A program made the translations under genes and the position numbers. Shown here in pieces: positions 42,437 to 51,190 of a stretch of 64,000 nt of DNA (its first letter is position 1; the number at the start of each line of letters is the position of its first letter). The notes under the pieces are model-generated. The model saw only the letters and a list, made by a program, of their open reading frames with translations. It made no database searches and had not been told where the DNA came from. The stretch lies in assembly GCF_022568815.1 (NCBI RefSeq), contig NZ_JAKZHX010000002.1, positions 62,001-126,000 on the forward strand, read 5' to 3'. The DNA comes from Undibacterium paludis (GTDB lineage Bacteria > Pseudomonadota > Gammaproteobacteria > Burkholderiales > Burkholderiaceae_D).

Positions 42437-43185
42437 CACAACAATTGGAAAATCAAATTGCCCTGGTGACAGGGGCTTCTCGCGGCATAGGCAAGGCAAT
42501 TGCCATTGGTCTGGCCAAAGCGGGTGCCAGGGTTGTCGGTACGGCGACATCAGAATCCGGTGCGGCGGCAATTACAGCTTACCTTGAAGAGGTGAGGCCG
42601 GGGGCTGGCAAGGGGGCGGTATTCAATGTCAATGACGTGGATCGTACGACCAGCCTGGTCGAAGAAATCCAGAAAGAATTCGGCGCCTTGTCTATATTGG
42701 TCAATAACGCCGGTATTACCCAGGATCAACTGGCAATGCGCATGAAGGAAGAGGAATGGGATAATGTCATTTCCACTAACCTGAGCTCGGTCGCCCGTTT
42801 GTCGCGCGCAGTATTACGTGGCATGATGAAAGCCAAGCATGGTCGTATCATTAATATCACTTCTGTTGTGGGCTCGTCTGGTAACCCCGGGCAAATGAAC
42901 TATGCGGCAGCCAAGGCCGGTGTGGCTGGCATGAGCCGTGCCCTGGCCAGGGAAATTGGGAGCCGCAATATTACAGTCAACTGCATTGCACCGGGTTTTA
43001 TAGATACGGACATGACCAGAGCATTGACAGAGGAGCAAAGAATGGCAATTTTGCAGCAAATCCCGCTTGCCAAACTTGGTCGTCCAGAAGATATTGCGGC
43101 CGCAACGGTGTTTTTGGCATCGCCAGATGCCGGATATATTACAGGCACCACCCTCCATGTGAATGGTGGTATGTACCTGGCGTAA
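42433..43185 (+). CDS. fabG: 3-oxoacyl-ACP reductase
   Basis: NADPH-dependent short-chain dehydrogenase reducing 3-oxoacyl-ACP. The 250-residue protein has VTGASRGIGKAIA (Rossmann), NNAGIT, the catalytic Ser (NITSVVGSSGNPGQ) and YAAAK with the Tyr-Lys pair, and ends in GTTLHVNGGMYLA. It overlaps fabD by 4 bases and is followed by a promoter region and acpP. Confidence 0.97.
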   Translation: MTQQLENQIALVTGASRGIGKAIAIGLAKAGARVVGTATSESGAAAITAYLEEVRPGAGKGAVFNVNDVDRTTSLVEEIQKEFGALSILVNNAGITQDQLAMRMKEEEWDNVISTNLSSVARLSRAVLRGMMKAKHGRIINITSVVGSSGNPGQMNYAAAKAGVAGMSRALAREIGSRNITVNCIAPGFIDTDMTRALTEEQRMAILQQIPLAKLGRPEDIAAATVFLASPDAGYITGTTLHVNGGMYLA

Positions 43186-43253
43186 TTCGTTTTGTTGATT
43201 TTTGTTGATAATTTCGATGAAAATAGCAGGAGTTATCGCCAAAGATCGAGGGC

Positions 43254-43284
43254 TTGCTTTTTTTGCTCACAAACCTGCTAAAAT
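43254..43284 (+). promoter_or_regulatory. candidate promoter upstream of acpP
   Basis: TTGCTT and TAAAAT with a 19-bp spacer lie 54 bases before the acpP start. acpP is often transcribed more strongly than the rest of the fab cluster. The spacer is long, so this is weak evidence. Confidence 0.35.
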
Positions 43285-43337
43285 GCGCGCACTTTCTGTA
43301 GGCCCTTATTTTTTTGTTTTTTTCACTGGAGACACAC

Positions 43338-43577
43338 ATGTCCGATATCGAACAACGCGTTAAGAAAATCGTCGCTGAACAACTGGGCGTCGCTGAAGCT
43401 GACATCAAAATCGAATCTTCCTTCGTCGATGATCTGGGTGCAGATTCTTTGGATACAGTTGAACTGGTGATGGCACTCGAAGACGAATTCGAAATGGAAA
43501 TCCCTGATGAGCAAGCAGAGAAAATCACTACTGTTCAGCAAGCGATTGACTACGCTAAAGCGCATCTGAAGGCTTAA
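43338..43577 (+). CDS. acpP: acyl carrier protein
   Basis: A 79-residue acidic four-helix carrier for growing acyl chains. The phosphopantetheine site is Ser37 in GADSLDTVE. The GGAG site lies 6 bases before the ATG; an in-frame start eight codons earlier would add a segment foreign to ACP. It lies between fabG and fabF, as in most proteobacteria. Confidence 0.98.
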   Translation: MSDIEQRVKKIVAEQLGVAEADIKIESSFVDDLGADSLDTVELVMALEDEFEMEIPDEQAEKITTVQQAIDYAKAHLKA

Positions 43578-43610
43578 TAGTCAAAATTTTTTCAAATCCA
43601 GGAGAAACGC

Positions 43611-44852
43611 TTGAGTCGTTCGCTTAAACGTCGAGTCGTTGTAACCGGGCTCGGTTGTATTTCGCCAGTTGGTAATACTGTTGCAGATGCCTGGGGTGCC
43701 ATCACTTCAGGTAAATCCGGAATTGCAACGATTACCAAATTTGATGCAACGCCATTTACCACGCATTTTGCCGGTGAGGTGAAAGGCTTCAATGTTGAAG
43801 AATATATTTCGGCAAAAGAAGCACGCAATATGGATACCTTTATCCACTACGGCATCGCCGCAGGGATGCAGGCGTTCCAGGATAGCGGTATTACTGTCAC
43901 TGAAGAAAATGCAGATCGCATTGGTGTTATTGTCGGGTCAGGTATCGGTGGTTTGCCTTTGATAGAAGAAACAAAGCAAACCCTCATGGAGCGTGGACCG
44001 CGCCGCATCAGTCCGTTCTTCGTACCAGCTTCTATCATTAACATGATTTCCGGCAATCTGTCGATCAAGTATGGCTTGAAAGGGCCAAATCTTGCAATAG
44101 TGACGGCTTGCACTACTGGCTTGCATTGCATAGGATCTGCAGCTCGCATGATTGAATATGGTGATGCAGATGCCATGATTGCAGGCGGTGCTGAATCAAC
44201 GATTTCTCCATTGGGTTTGGGTGGTTTTGCCTCGGCGCGCGCACTTTCTACCAGGAACGATGATCCTGCCACCTCGTCTCGCCCATGGGACAAGGACAGG
44301 GATGGTTTTGTTCTCGGTGAGGGCGCTGGCGTCATGATGCTGGAAGAGTATGAACATGCCAAGGCACGTGGTGCCAAGATTTATGCTGAAGTCATTGGTT
44401 TTGGCATGAGCGGCGATGCCTACCACATCACCTCTCCCAGCATGGATGGCCCTCGCCGCAGCATGCTCAACGCAATGAAAGATGCTGGCATTAATCCTGA
44501 GCAAATCAGTTATCTTAATGCGCATGGCACCTCTACACCTGTTGGTGACAAGAATGAAACGGATGCGATCAAGGCTACTTTTGCAGACCACGCCTATAAA
44601 ATGACCATCAATTCGACCAAGTCGATGACAGGGCATTTGCTGGGTGGGGCCGGTGGCCTGGAATCTGTGTTTACCGTGTTGGCCATGCACAACCAGGTAT
44701 CACCCCCGACCATGAATATCATCAATCAGGACCCGGAGTGTGACCTTGACTATTGCGCCAACATTGCGCGCGATATGAAGATTGATTACGCAATGAAAAA
44801 TTCGTTTGGCTTTGGTGGGACGAATGGAACTTTGATATTCGCAAAAGTCTGA
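43611..44852 (+). CDS. fabF: 3-oxoacyl-ACP synthase II
   Basis: Condensing enzyme that elongates acyl-ACP, including the palmitoleoyl step. The 413-residue protein has the catalytic Cys ([15 protein letters not shown]), both His ([11 protein letters not shown] and [13 protein letters not shown]) and the [12 protein letters not shown] ending. The start is an unusual TTG, decided by AGGAG 6 bases before it and by the family's opening ([16 protein letters not shown]); no in-frame ATG exists nearby. It is 33 bp after acpP and ends in a strong terminator. Confidence 0.96.
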   Translation: MSRSLKRRVVVTGLGCISPVGNTVADAWGAITSGKSGIATITKFDATPFTTHFAGEVKGFNVEEYISAKEARNMDTFIHYGIAAGMQAFQDSGITVTEENADRIGVIVGSGIGGLPLIEETKQTLMERGPRRISPFFVPASIINMISGNLSIKYGLKGPNLAIVTACTTGLHCIGSAARMIEYGDADAMIAGGAESTISPLGLGGFASARALSTRNDDPATSSRPWDKDRDGFVLGEGAGVMMLEEYEHAKARGAKIYAEVIGFGMSGDAYHITSPSMDGPRRSMLNAMKDAGINPEQISYLNAHGTSTPVGDKNETDAIKATFADHAYKMTINSTKSMTGHLLGGAGGLESVFTVLAMHNQVSPPTMNIINQDPECDLDYCANIARDMKIDYAMKNSFGFGGTNGTLIFAKV

Positions 44853-44873
44853 CCGTATCAAGATCAGGTTTAG

Positions 44874-44917
44874 AATCGGCACTTCGTTTCTTTGGAAATG
44901 AAGTGCCGATTTTTTTA
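44874..44917 (+). terminator. terminator of the fab cluster
   Basis: A 12-bp stem (AATCGGCACTTC with GAAGTGCCGATT) and a seven-T run, followed at once by the ygfX start codon. Confidence 0.9.
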
Positions 44918-44919
44918 TC

Positions 44920-45378
44920 ATGAGCATAGCCTTAATTATCAACACCAAACCTTCCCGCATTCTGCTGGGATCGAGCCTGCTCATGTTGGGGCTGGTTCAT
45001 TGTAGTTTGTGGCTCCTGATTGCGCCCCTTGACCTGCACTGGCTGTTAAAGAGTCTGGCGGTGCTTACTTCTTCTTGCGTATCCATGTACTTTGCTTGTC
45101 GACTGTGGCGGAAGAATCAGCGAAGCCGCTGCTTGCATATTTCCCCAGCAGGAGAGGTGGTTTTGCATGGTGAGCGAGTGTTGGATGATCATGCAGGTGG
45201 AATGATTGTGCATTTAAGTCACAAAAGTCGCTTTTGGACATACATTTTGTCAATTTTTTTGATCGACGATGACGGGCGGGAACATAAGTTGCTTATACTG
45301 CCAGATTCATTGACCACAGTGGAGTTCCGCGCATTGCGGGTCAGCTTGATGTGGATTGCGCAACACCATGATGCCTGA
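44920..45378 (+). CDS. YgfX-like (CptA-type) membrane protein
   Basis: A 152-residue protein with two adjacent membrane segments near the N-terminus (ILLGSSLLMLGLVHCSLWLLIA and LLKSLAVLTSSCVSMYFACRLW) and a soluble C-terminal part, including HISPAGEVVLHGERV and LLILPDSLTTVEFRALRVSL. This matches the YgfX family, known in E. coli as the CptA toxin-like partner of the flavination factor SdhE; the Burkholderiales gene between fabF and rpoE is usually labelled this way, and sdhE is not nearby here. No ribosome site is visible and the ATG lies only a few bases after the fabF terminator. Confidence 0.7.
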   Translation: MSIALIINTKPSRILLGSSLLMLGLVHCSLWLLIAPLDLHWLLKSLAVLTSSCVSMYFACRLWRKNQRSRCLHISPAGEVVLHGERVLDDHAGGMIVHLSHKSRFWTYILSIFLIDDDGREHKLLILPDSLTTVEFRALRVSLMWIAQHHDA

Positions 45379-45400
45379 AACGAAAAGTTACTTGTTTAAA

Positions 45401-45430
45401 GGAACTTTTGGGAATCGCGCAGACTCTGAC
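45401..45430 (+). promoter_or_regulatory. candidate sigma-E promoter of rpoE
   Basis: GGAACTT (-35) and TCTGAC (-10) separated by 17 bp lie 84 bases before the rpoE start. GGAACTT is the sigma-E consensus -35. sigma-E normally activates its own operon. Confidence 0.6.
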
Positions 45431-45513
45431 AAGTATAAATCGCGTATGTTGACAGTAATAACATGCATTTGGGGCAAGACCTTGCTTGCCCATGCAAATT
45501 TAGGAATGAATGA

Positions 45514-46116
45514 GTGACGACAGAACGCGAAATTGATCAGCTACTGGTTGAGCGCGTCCAGCGTGGTGACAAAAAGGCATTCGAGCTTCTGGTTTCCAAA
45601 TACCAAAGGAAACTCATGCGGCTCGTGTCTCGGCTCGTCTATGACCATGCCGAGGCAGAGGATGTAGTGCAAGAGGCATTTATCAAAGCTTACAGGGCTT
45701 TACCAAATTTTCGTGGTGAGTCGGCTTTTTACACATGGTTGTACAGGATTGGTGTCAATACGGCAAAAAACCATTTGGTGACGCAAGGGCGCAGGACGCC
45801 GACATCGACTGATGCAGATGTGGACGAGGCGGAGTCATTTGTTGAGGCAGATGGATTACGGGATATCAATACCCCGGAGTCCCTGCTGGCGAGTAAGCAG
45901 ATTGCAGAAACAGTCAATTCTGCGATGTCGACTCTCCCTGAAGAGTTGCGGAATGCAATTACACTGCGTGAAATAGAGGGCCTCAGCTATGATGAAATTG
46001 CCGAGGTGATGCTGTGTCCCATAGGTACGGTCAGGAGCAGGATATTCAGGGCGCGCGAGGCAATTGCCGAAAAATTGCGCCCCTTGCTGGGTACGACGAT
46101 AGAGCAGCGCTGGTAG
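45514..46116 (+). CDS. rpoE: RNA polymerase sigma-E factor
   Basis: ECF sigma factor (AlgU/RpoE) controlling the envelope stress response. The 200-residue protein has region 2 (DKKAFELLVSKYQRKLMRLVSRLV, AEDVVQEAFIKAYRAL, FYTWLYRIGVNTAKNHL) and region 4 (LPEELRNAITLREIEGLSYDEIAEVMLCPIGTVRSRIFRAREAI). The start is a GTG with AGGAATGA upstream. It is followed by the anti-sigma gene and rseB-degP, the standard operon. It is held at the membrane by RseA and is freed on misfolding of outer-membrane proteins. A self-type promoter lies just upstream. Confidence 0.96.
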   Translation: MTTEREIDQLLVERVQRGDKKAFELLVSKYQRKLMRLVSRLVYDHAEAEDVVQEAFIKAYRALPNFRGESAFYTWLYRIGVNTAKNHLVTQGRRTPTSTDADVDEAESFVEADGLRDINTPESLLASKQIAETVNSAMSTLPEELRNAITLREIEGLSYDEIAEVMLCPIGTVRSRIFRAREAIAEKLRPLLGTTIEQRW

Positions 46117-46194
46117 AGAGTGATCGGTATTGCACAGTTTGCCTGGCGGAGCTTTAAAAATGAATTCAAAAATAGTGGTAAAAAGGTGAAGAAA

Positions 46195-46875
46195 ATGGAC
46201 AAAAGCATAAATCAACATGAGAGTATCTCAGCCATGGCTGACGGTGAATTGAGCGATGCTCAGCTTGATGCTTTGCTTGCTGGTTTGAACAAGGCTGAAT
46301 GTAAGGACGCCTGGGAGGTCTATCATCAGATAGGTGATGTACTTCGCTCAGACGAACTGGCGATTACTTTCAGCGCTGATTTTTCAAAGAAATTGTCTGA
46401 AAAACTTGATGCTGAGCCTGTCATTTTCGCACCTTCTGCCATGCAGAGAAAATCTGGGAGCCCGGAAAATTCCAGCGAGAAAAAGAAAAGATTTCTCGGT
46501 GCCTATGCTGCTGTTGCCAGTGTTGCTGCGGCAGCGATCTTTGCCTTCATTATGGTCCCTCAACTGGATATGTCACGAAGCGGTGGCGACAGCATGTTGC
46601 AGGCAAACAGCAAGTTGAGTCCTGCGAGTAATGTGCAGATGGCGTCGCATAACGAGGGCGCCAATCTCAATGCCCTGGCACTGGGTAACCAGGTAAATCA
46701 GTCAAGTGAAAAAAATGGGCAGGTCAAAGAGAAAAAAGGGGCAGAAATTGAAATGCTGCGCGACCCCAGAATTGATAGCTATCTGCTTGCTCACCAACGT
46801 TTTTCGCCCACCATTAACGCAGGTGCGCAATATGTGACACATGCCAATGCCGTTACTCCAGCAGCGGAAAAATGA
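46195..46875 (+). CDS. rseA: anti-sigma-E factor
   Basis: Inner-membrane anti-sigma factor that sequesters RpoE and is degraded on envelope stress. The 226-residue protein has an N-terminal cytoplasmic sigma-binding domain (MDKSINQHESISAMADGELSD, AEL...DALLAGL, WEVYHQIGDVLRS), a single membrane segment at about residues 104-122 (YAAVASVAAAAIFAFIMVP) and a periplasmic tail. The start was placed at the ATG after AGGTGA; an earlier GTG in frame adds 25 residues foreign to the family. The stop overlaps the rseB start (ATGA). Confidence 0.9.
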   Translation: MDKSINQHESISAMADGELSDAQLDALLAGLNKAECKDAWEVYHQIGDVLRSDELAITFSADFSKKLSEKLDAEPVIFAPSAMQRKSGSPENSSEKKKRFLGAYAAVASVAAAAIFAFIMVPQLDMSRSGGDSMLQANSKLSPASNVQMASHNEGANLNALALGNQVNQSSEKNGQVKEKKGAEIEMLRDPRIDSYLLAHQRFSPTINAGAQYVTHANAVTPAAEK

Positions 46876-47897
46876 ATATGATGGGCGTACGGCGTTTTAA
46901 CTTGGGTCTGGCGAGTTCTGCCTGGCTGCTCGCGGCATGCATGTCACCGGTTGCTGCGCAGGATTCTGTGGAAGATAAACGAGAAGTCCATCAAGTACTG
47001 AAAAAAATCCAGTCTTCTGCACAGAAACTTGGTTACTCAGGCATTTTTGTCTATCAACAGGCCAGCCAGATTCGTACATCGAGAATCACACATCTTCTGG
47101 ACGGCAATACTGAACTGGAAAAACTGGAAATTCTTGACGGACAACCGAGGGAGTATGTTCGCAAAAATGACGAGGTTAGCTGTTACCTGCCAGACAGTAA
47201 AACGATACAAATCGAAAAAAATGCGACGCAGGAAGTTTTCCCGGCGTTGCTGACTTCAAATGCACAATCCTTACCCGAGTCCTATTCCATCAAAAAAGCT
47301 GAGACGGGTCGTGTGGCTGGTATAGATTGCCAGACTTATCTGTTGGACCCGCGTGATGCTTATCGCTATGGTTATCGTCTCTGTGTCGAAAAAAATTCAG
47401 GCTTGCTGCTACGCGCACAAACTGTCAATACCAAAAATGAAATCATAGAGCAAATTGCCTTTACTCAACTGGCAATCGGTGACGTCGACAAGCAAAGAGT
47501 CAAACCTACTTTTCAAAATACTGCGCAATGGCAGGTTGAAAATTTGACGGTGCAGTCCAATATCCATTCCGGTTGGGTTGTGAAATCCTTGCCAGCCGGT
47601 TTTAAAAAAATTCGGGAAATGAAGCGCTTGATTCCTGCTTCTGCCAATGTCAAAAGCAGTGACGGAAGCACTTTGAAAGCGCATCAGGTCATACAAATGA
47701 TTTTTTCCGACGGATTGGCTGCCATTTCTGTCTTTATTGAGCCAGATAGCGAAAACCGTACTGAAGGCAGTTTGCAGCAAGGTGCTATGACCATCATGGG
47801 CAAGCGTCATGCTGAATACTGGCTGACGGTCGTGGGTGAAGTGCCTGCAAGCGCAATCCGGCAAGTAATGAACTCAATTGAATTTAAACCTAAATAA
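46872..47897 (+). CDS. rseB: sigma-E regulatory protein RseB/MucB
   Basis: A 341-residue periplasmic protein that binds RseA and shields it from the site-1 protease DegS. It starts with a signal peptide (FNLGLASSAWLLAACMSPVAAQ), then the MucB/RseB N-terminal domain (LKKIQSSAQKLGYSGIFVYQQ, YLPDSKTIQIE), and a C-terminal domain (GWVVKSLPAGFKKIREMKR, AEYWLTVVGEVPASAIRQV). It also contains a Cys (DEVSCYLPDS). The 4-base overlap with rseA suggests coupled translation. It senses lipid or lipopolysaccharide fragments. Confidence 0.92.
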   Translation: MNMMGVRRFNLGLASSAWLLAACMSPVAAQDSVEDKREVHQVLKKIQSSAQKLGYSGIFVYQQASQIRTSRITHLLDGNTELEKLEILDGQPREYVRKNDEVSCYLPDSKTIQIEKNATQEVFPALLTSNAQSLPESYSIKKAETGRVAGIDCQTYLLDPRDAYRYGYRLCVEKNSGLLLRAQTVNTKNEIIEQIAFTQLAIGDVDKQRVKPTFQNTAQWQVENLTVQSNIHSGWVVKSLPAGFKKIREMKRLIPASANVKSSDGSTLKAHQVIQMIFSDGLAAISVFIEPDSENRTEGSLQQGAMTIMGKRHAEYWLTVVGEVPASAIRQVMNSIEFKPK

Positions 47898-47909
47898 GCG
47901 AATGACACC

Positions 47910-49394
47910 ATGAAAGCGAAAACACTTTTTCCTGTTGAAAAAATAGCTTCCACTCTGGTACTGAGTGCCTTTGTGGGTTTTATTGCGCCGACTGCAATGA
48001 ATGCAAATGCTGTTGCGATAGCTGCGCCAGTAGCTGGTTTGCCCGATTTTACTGAACTGGTTGAGAAATCCGGACCAGCTGTTGTGAACATCAGGACAAC
48101 TGAAAAAGTCCAACTGAATCAATCTGCCGGTGGCTCCGAAGACGAGCAAATGCAGGAATTCTTCCGTCGCTTTTTCGGCACCCCCATGCCTATACCAAAG
48201 CAACCTACACCCAAGGGCAAGAAGCAATCCCCTCAGCAACAGGAAGAAGAAGTGCCGCGTGGCGTTGGCTCCGGCTTCATCATCTCTCAGGACGGTTTTG
48301 TCCTGACAAATGCCCATGTGGTTGATGGTGCTTCAGAGGTTTATGTCAAATTGACTGACAAACGTGAATTCAAGGCCAAAGTGATTGGCGCAGACCGCCG
48401 TACTGACATTGCTGTGTTGAAGATAGACGGAAGCAAACTGCCCCGTGTGACAATTGGTGATTCTGACAAGATCAAGGCGGGCGAATGGGTTATTGCCATC
48501 GGTTCGCCATTTGACCTCGAGAATACCGTCACGGCAGGGATCATTTCTGCCAAGGCTCGTGATACCGGTGACTACCTGCCGTTAATACAGACAGATGTTG
48601 CTGTCAATCCTGGTAACTCGGGCGGTCCGCTCATCAATATGCGTGGCGAAGTCATTGGCGTCAATTCCCAGATTTATAGCCGCTCTGGTGGATATATGGG
48701 CATCTCTTTTGCGATCCCGATTGATGAAGCTATGCGCGTCGTCGAGCAATTGAAATCGGCCGGCAAGGTAGTGCGTGGTTATCTTGGTGTTGAACGCATT
48801 GATGTGCCAAAGGATGTTGCAGAAGGTCTGGGACTGGCAAAAGCCCAGGGTGCCCTGATACAACGTGTCATGCCAGGATCTCCTGCTGAAAAAGCCGGTG
48901 TGGAAGTCGGAGATGTTATCCAGAAGGTGAATGGCACTGTCATAGAAAAAGCAGTCGACCTGAACCGTATTGTTGGCGATATCAAACCAGGCGGCAAGGC
49001 AACGGTCACAGTGTGGCGCAAGGGTGGTGCAAAGGACATCGTCATTACGGTTGCCGAAGCTGATGTTGAAAAAGCACCAGCAAAAGCAGGCGGCAAGCAA
49101 AAAGCAGAAGCAGCAGCGAATGTTTTTGGTTTGTCTGTGACTGACCTGACCGAATTGCAGAAACGTGAAGCCCACGTCAGTGGCGGCGTGATACTGGAAA
49201 GTGTTGACGGTGGCGCCGCTCGTGCAGGGCTGCAGGCCGGTGACATCATTACCCGCATCTTTAATACCGATGTCAAGGATGCCAAGGAATTTGCATCTGT
49301 CATCGCTAAAGTTGACACCAAGAAACCAGTTTTGTTATTGGTCAAACGTGGTGATGTATCGAAGTTTGTTGCTGTTCGTCCCAATAATCAATAG
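47910..49394 (+). CDS. mucD: DegQ/MucD-type periplasmic serine endoprotease
   Basis: HtrA-family protease and chaperone for misfolded envelope proteins. The 494-residue protein has a signal peptide (1-35), a Gln/Pro-rich loop (about 70-112), and the catalytic triad His136 (LTNAHVV), Asp166 (RRTDIAVL) and Ser237 (NPGNSGGPL). Two PDZ domains follow, at about 280-370 (GYLGVERIDVPKDVAEGLGL) and about 400-490. It is the last gene of the sigma-E operon, 12 bp after rseB, and is followed by a strong terminator, so it is probably induced with sigma-E. Confidence 0.96.
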   Translation: MKAKTLFPVEKIASTLVLSAFVGFIAPTAMNANAVAIAAPVAGLPDFTELVEKSGPAVVNIRTTEKVQLNQSAGGSEDEQMQEFFRRFFGTPMPIPKQPTPKGKKQSPQQQEEEVPRGVGSGFIISQDGFVLTNAHVVDGASEVYVKLTDKREFKAKVIGADRRTDIAVLKIDGSKLPRVTIGDSDKIKAGEWVIAIGSPFDLENTVTAGIISAKARDTGDYLPLIQTDVAVNPGNSGGPLINMRGEVIGVNSQIYSRSGGYMGISFAIPIDEAMRVVEQLKSAGKVVRGYLGVERIDVPKDVAEGLGLAKAQGALIQRVMPGSPAEKAGVEVGDVIQKVNGTVIEKAVDLNRIVGDIKPGGKATVTVWRKGGAKDIVITVAEADVEKAPAKAGGKQKAEAAANVFGLSVTDLTELQKREAHVSGGVILESVDGGAARAGLQAGDIITRIFNTDVKDAKEFASVIAKVDTKKPVLLLVKRGDVSKFVAVRPNNQ

Positions 49395-49410
49395 AATTTG
49401 AACCTGAACA

Positions 49411-49438
49411 AAAGGCCGCCTGGTTTTGGGCGGCCTTT
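49411..49438 (+). terminator. terminator of the rpoE-mucD operon
   Basis: A 10-bp GC-rich stem (AAAGGCCGCC with GGCGGCCTTT), 8-base loop and T-run. Confidence 0.92.
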
Positions 49439-49520
49439 TTTATTTTGTGGCCCTGATCTCTGCGACTTATAATGCAATAATCCGGCGCTTGAATAACCGC
49501 GCCCACTCACTTGGGCATAA

Positions 49521-49775
49521 ATGATGATTCAATTTACACTTTATTCGCGCAGTTACTGCCATCTCTGTGATGACATGCTGGAGGAATTGCAGGCTTACAG
49601 CCCTGAGTTTGGCTTTACGGTGAATGTGCTTGACGTCGATCAGGATGATGAACTGCTGGCCCTGTATGATGAACTGGTGCCAGTTCTGGTCGGACAGAAA
49701 GAAGGCCAGAGCCAGCAAAGAATCTGCAATTACTATCTAGACCCCGCCGCATTGAAAGCGTTTTTCCATGCGTGA
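49521..49775 (+). CDS. glutaredoxin-family protein
   Basis: An 84-residue thioredoxin-fold protein with the redox motif CHLC ([12 protein letters not shown]) and VPVL cis-Pro, as in the short glutaredoxin-like DUF836 proteins. Thiol-disulfide exchange or a related role is likely. In many Burkholderiales this gene follows mucD and precedes lepA, but here rnhB comes next, overlapping by 8 bases. Two ATGs are adjacent; the first is used. Confidence 0.85.
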   Translation: MMIQFTLYSRSYCHLCDDMLEELQAYSPEFGFTVNVLDVDQDDELLALYDELVPVLVGQKEGQSQQRICNYYLDPAALKAFFHA

Positions 49776-50373
49776 TACAGCACCCGGTTTATCCCTGTTT
49801 GATTACGACAATGAAGTGATTTGCGGCGTGGATGAAGCTGGCCGTGGCCCGCTGGCAGGGCCGGTGATGGCTGCTGCTGTCATCCTTGACCCGAATCGTC
49901 CCATTCAGGGCTTGCGTGATTCCAAAAAGCTGAGTGAAGCAAAACGTGAGCAACTGGCAATGGAAATCAAGGAACATGCCCTGGCCTGGTGCATAGCAGA
50001 ATGCTCGGAACAAGAGATTGATGAACTCAATATCCTGCAGGCGACCATGCTGGCCATGCGCCGTGCGGTGGAAGGCCTGGCGGTTGTGCCAACGCTGGCG
50101 CTGATAGACGGTAATCGCTGCCCTGTCATGGCGATACCTTCAGAAGCCATCGTCAAAGGCGATGACAAGGTGGCTGCGATCTCTGCTGCATCCATACTGG
50201 CAAAAACGGCGCGTGATCAGGTTTTGATGGAGTTACATGCACAATATCCGCAATATGCACTGGATCAGCATAAGGGGTATCCAACAGCCCTGCATCTTGA
50301 GCGACTGCGTGAACATGGGGTATCGCCCATACATAGAAAATCTTATGCGCCGGTACGGGCTTTAATCAAATAA
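49768..50373 (+). CDS. rnhB: ribonuclease HII
   Basis: Removes ribonucleotides from DNA and cleaves RNA:DNA hybrids. The 201-residue protein starts its fold at [17 protein letters not shown], with metal ligands Asp22 and Glu23, and has [44 protein letters not shown] and [21 protein letters not shown], all RNase HII motifs. It overlaps the glutaredoxin gene by 8 bases and touches the methyltransferase gene (stop TAA directly before ATG), suggesting one transcript. Confidence 0.96.
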   Translation: MRDTAPGLSLFDYDNEVICGVDEAGRGPLAGPVMAAAVILDPNRPIQGLRDSKKLSEAKREQLAMEIKEHALAWCIAECSEQEIDELNILQATMLAMRRAVEGLAVVPTLALIDGNRCPVMAIPSEAIVKGDDKVAAISAASILAKTARDQVLMELHAQYPQYALDQHKGYPTALHLERLREHGVSPIHRKSYAPVRALIK

Positions 50374-51168
50374 ATGAAATCGATCACTTCTCGCGAAAAT
50401 CCCCTCTATAAAGAGTTCAAACACCTGGCCACCAGCTCTCAAGCCAGGCGCAAGGCTGGCCGTACCCTGCTTGACGGTGTTCACCTGTGTGAAGCATATC
50501 TGCAGCATCTGGGGCTTCCTCAATGCTGTATCGTTTCCGAAGACAGCATGCATCATCCGGAAGTTATGACCATCCTTGGTAATATAGAAAATACCGGAAC
50601 GCAATGTATCAGCCTGCCTGATACGCTGTACAGGGCTCTGAGTCAGGTGGAGCATGGCGTTGGGCTGATGTTTATCATTGCCACGCCTTCGCCGGAGTTT
50701 CCTGCAATATTGACGACGTCTTCCGTTGTGCTCGACAATCTGCAAGACCCGGGAAATCTTGGGTCCATACTGCGCAGCGCCGCCGCTGCCGGCATCAAAA
50801 ACGTCTTTTGCAGTCATGGCACAGCTTTCGCTTGGTCACCCAAGGTCATGCGTGCAGGCATGGGAGCACATTTTCTGCTCAATATCTTTGAAAATGTTGA
50901 TTTGTCAGCACTACTTGTAACTGCGCGTATCCCTGTCCTGGCCACCAGCTCGCATACCCGCCAGACGATTTATCAAACCAGGCTGGACCAGGACGTGGTC
51001 TGGCTGTTTGGTCATGAAGGGCAGGGAGTCTCAGCTGAACTGATGGCATTGGCGACAGAAACTGTAACCATACCGCAGCAGGCTGCGATAGAGTCATTGA
51101 ATGTAGCTGCCAGTGCTGCCATTTGCTTTTTTGAGCAGGTGAGGCAGCAACTGAGTGGGATGCATTAA
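50374..51168 (+). CDS. TrmH/SpoU-family RNA 2'-O-methyltransferase
   Basis: A 264-residue SPOUT methyltransferase. The N-terminal part (SSQARRKAGRTLLDGVHLCEAYL) is a small RNA-binding domain; the knot contains SVVLDNLQDPGNLGSILRSAAAAG, the GHEGQGVSAEL motif and QAAIESLNVAASAAICFFEQVRQQ, where SAM binds. Whether it acts on 23S rRNA (RlmB type) or tRNA cannot be decided. It starts immediately after the rnhB stop. Confidence 0.9.
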   Translation: MKSITSRENPLYKEFKHLATSSQARRKAGRTLLDGVHLCEAYLQHLGLPQCCIVSEDSMHHPEVMTILGNIENTGTQCISLPDTLYRALSQVEHGVGLMFIIATPSPEFPAILTTSSVVLDNLQDPGNLGSILRSAAAAGIKNVFCSHGTAFAWSPKVMRAGMGAHFLLNIFENVDLSALLVTARIPVLATSSHTRQTIYQTRLDQDVVWLFGHEGQGVSAELMALATETVTIPQQAAIESLNVAASAAICFFEQVRQQLSGMH

Positions 51169-51190
51169 TCGGGTCCTAATTAAACGGGTC

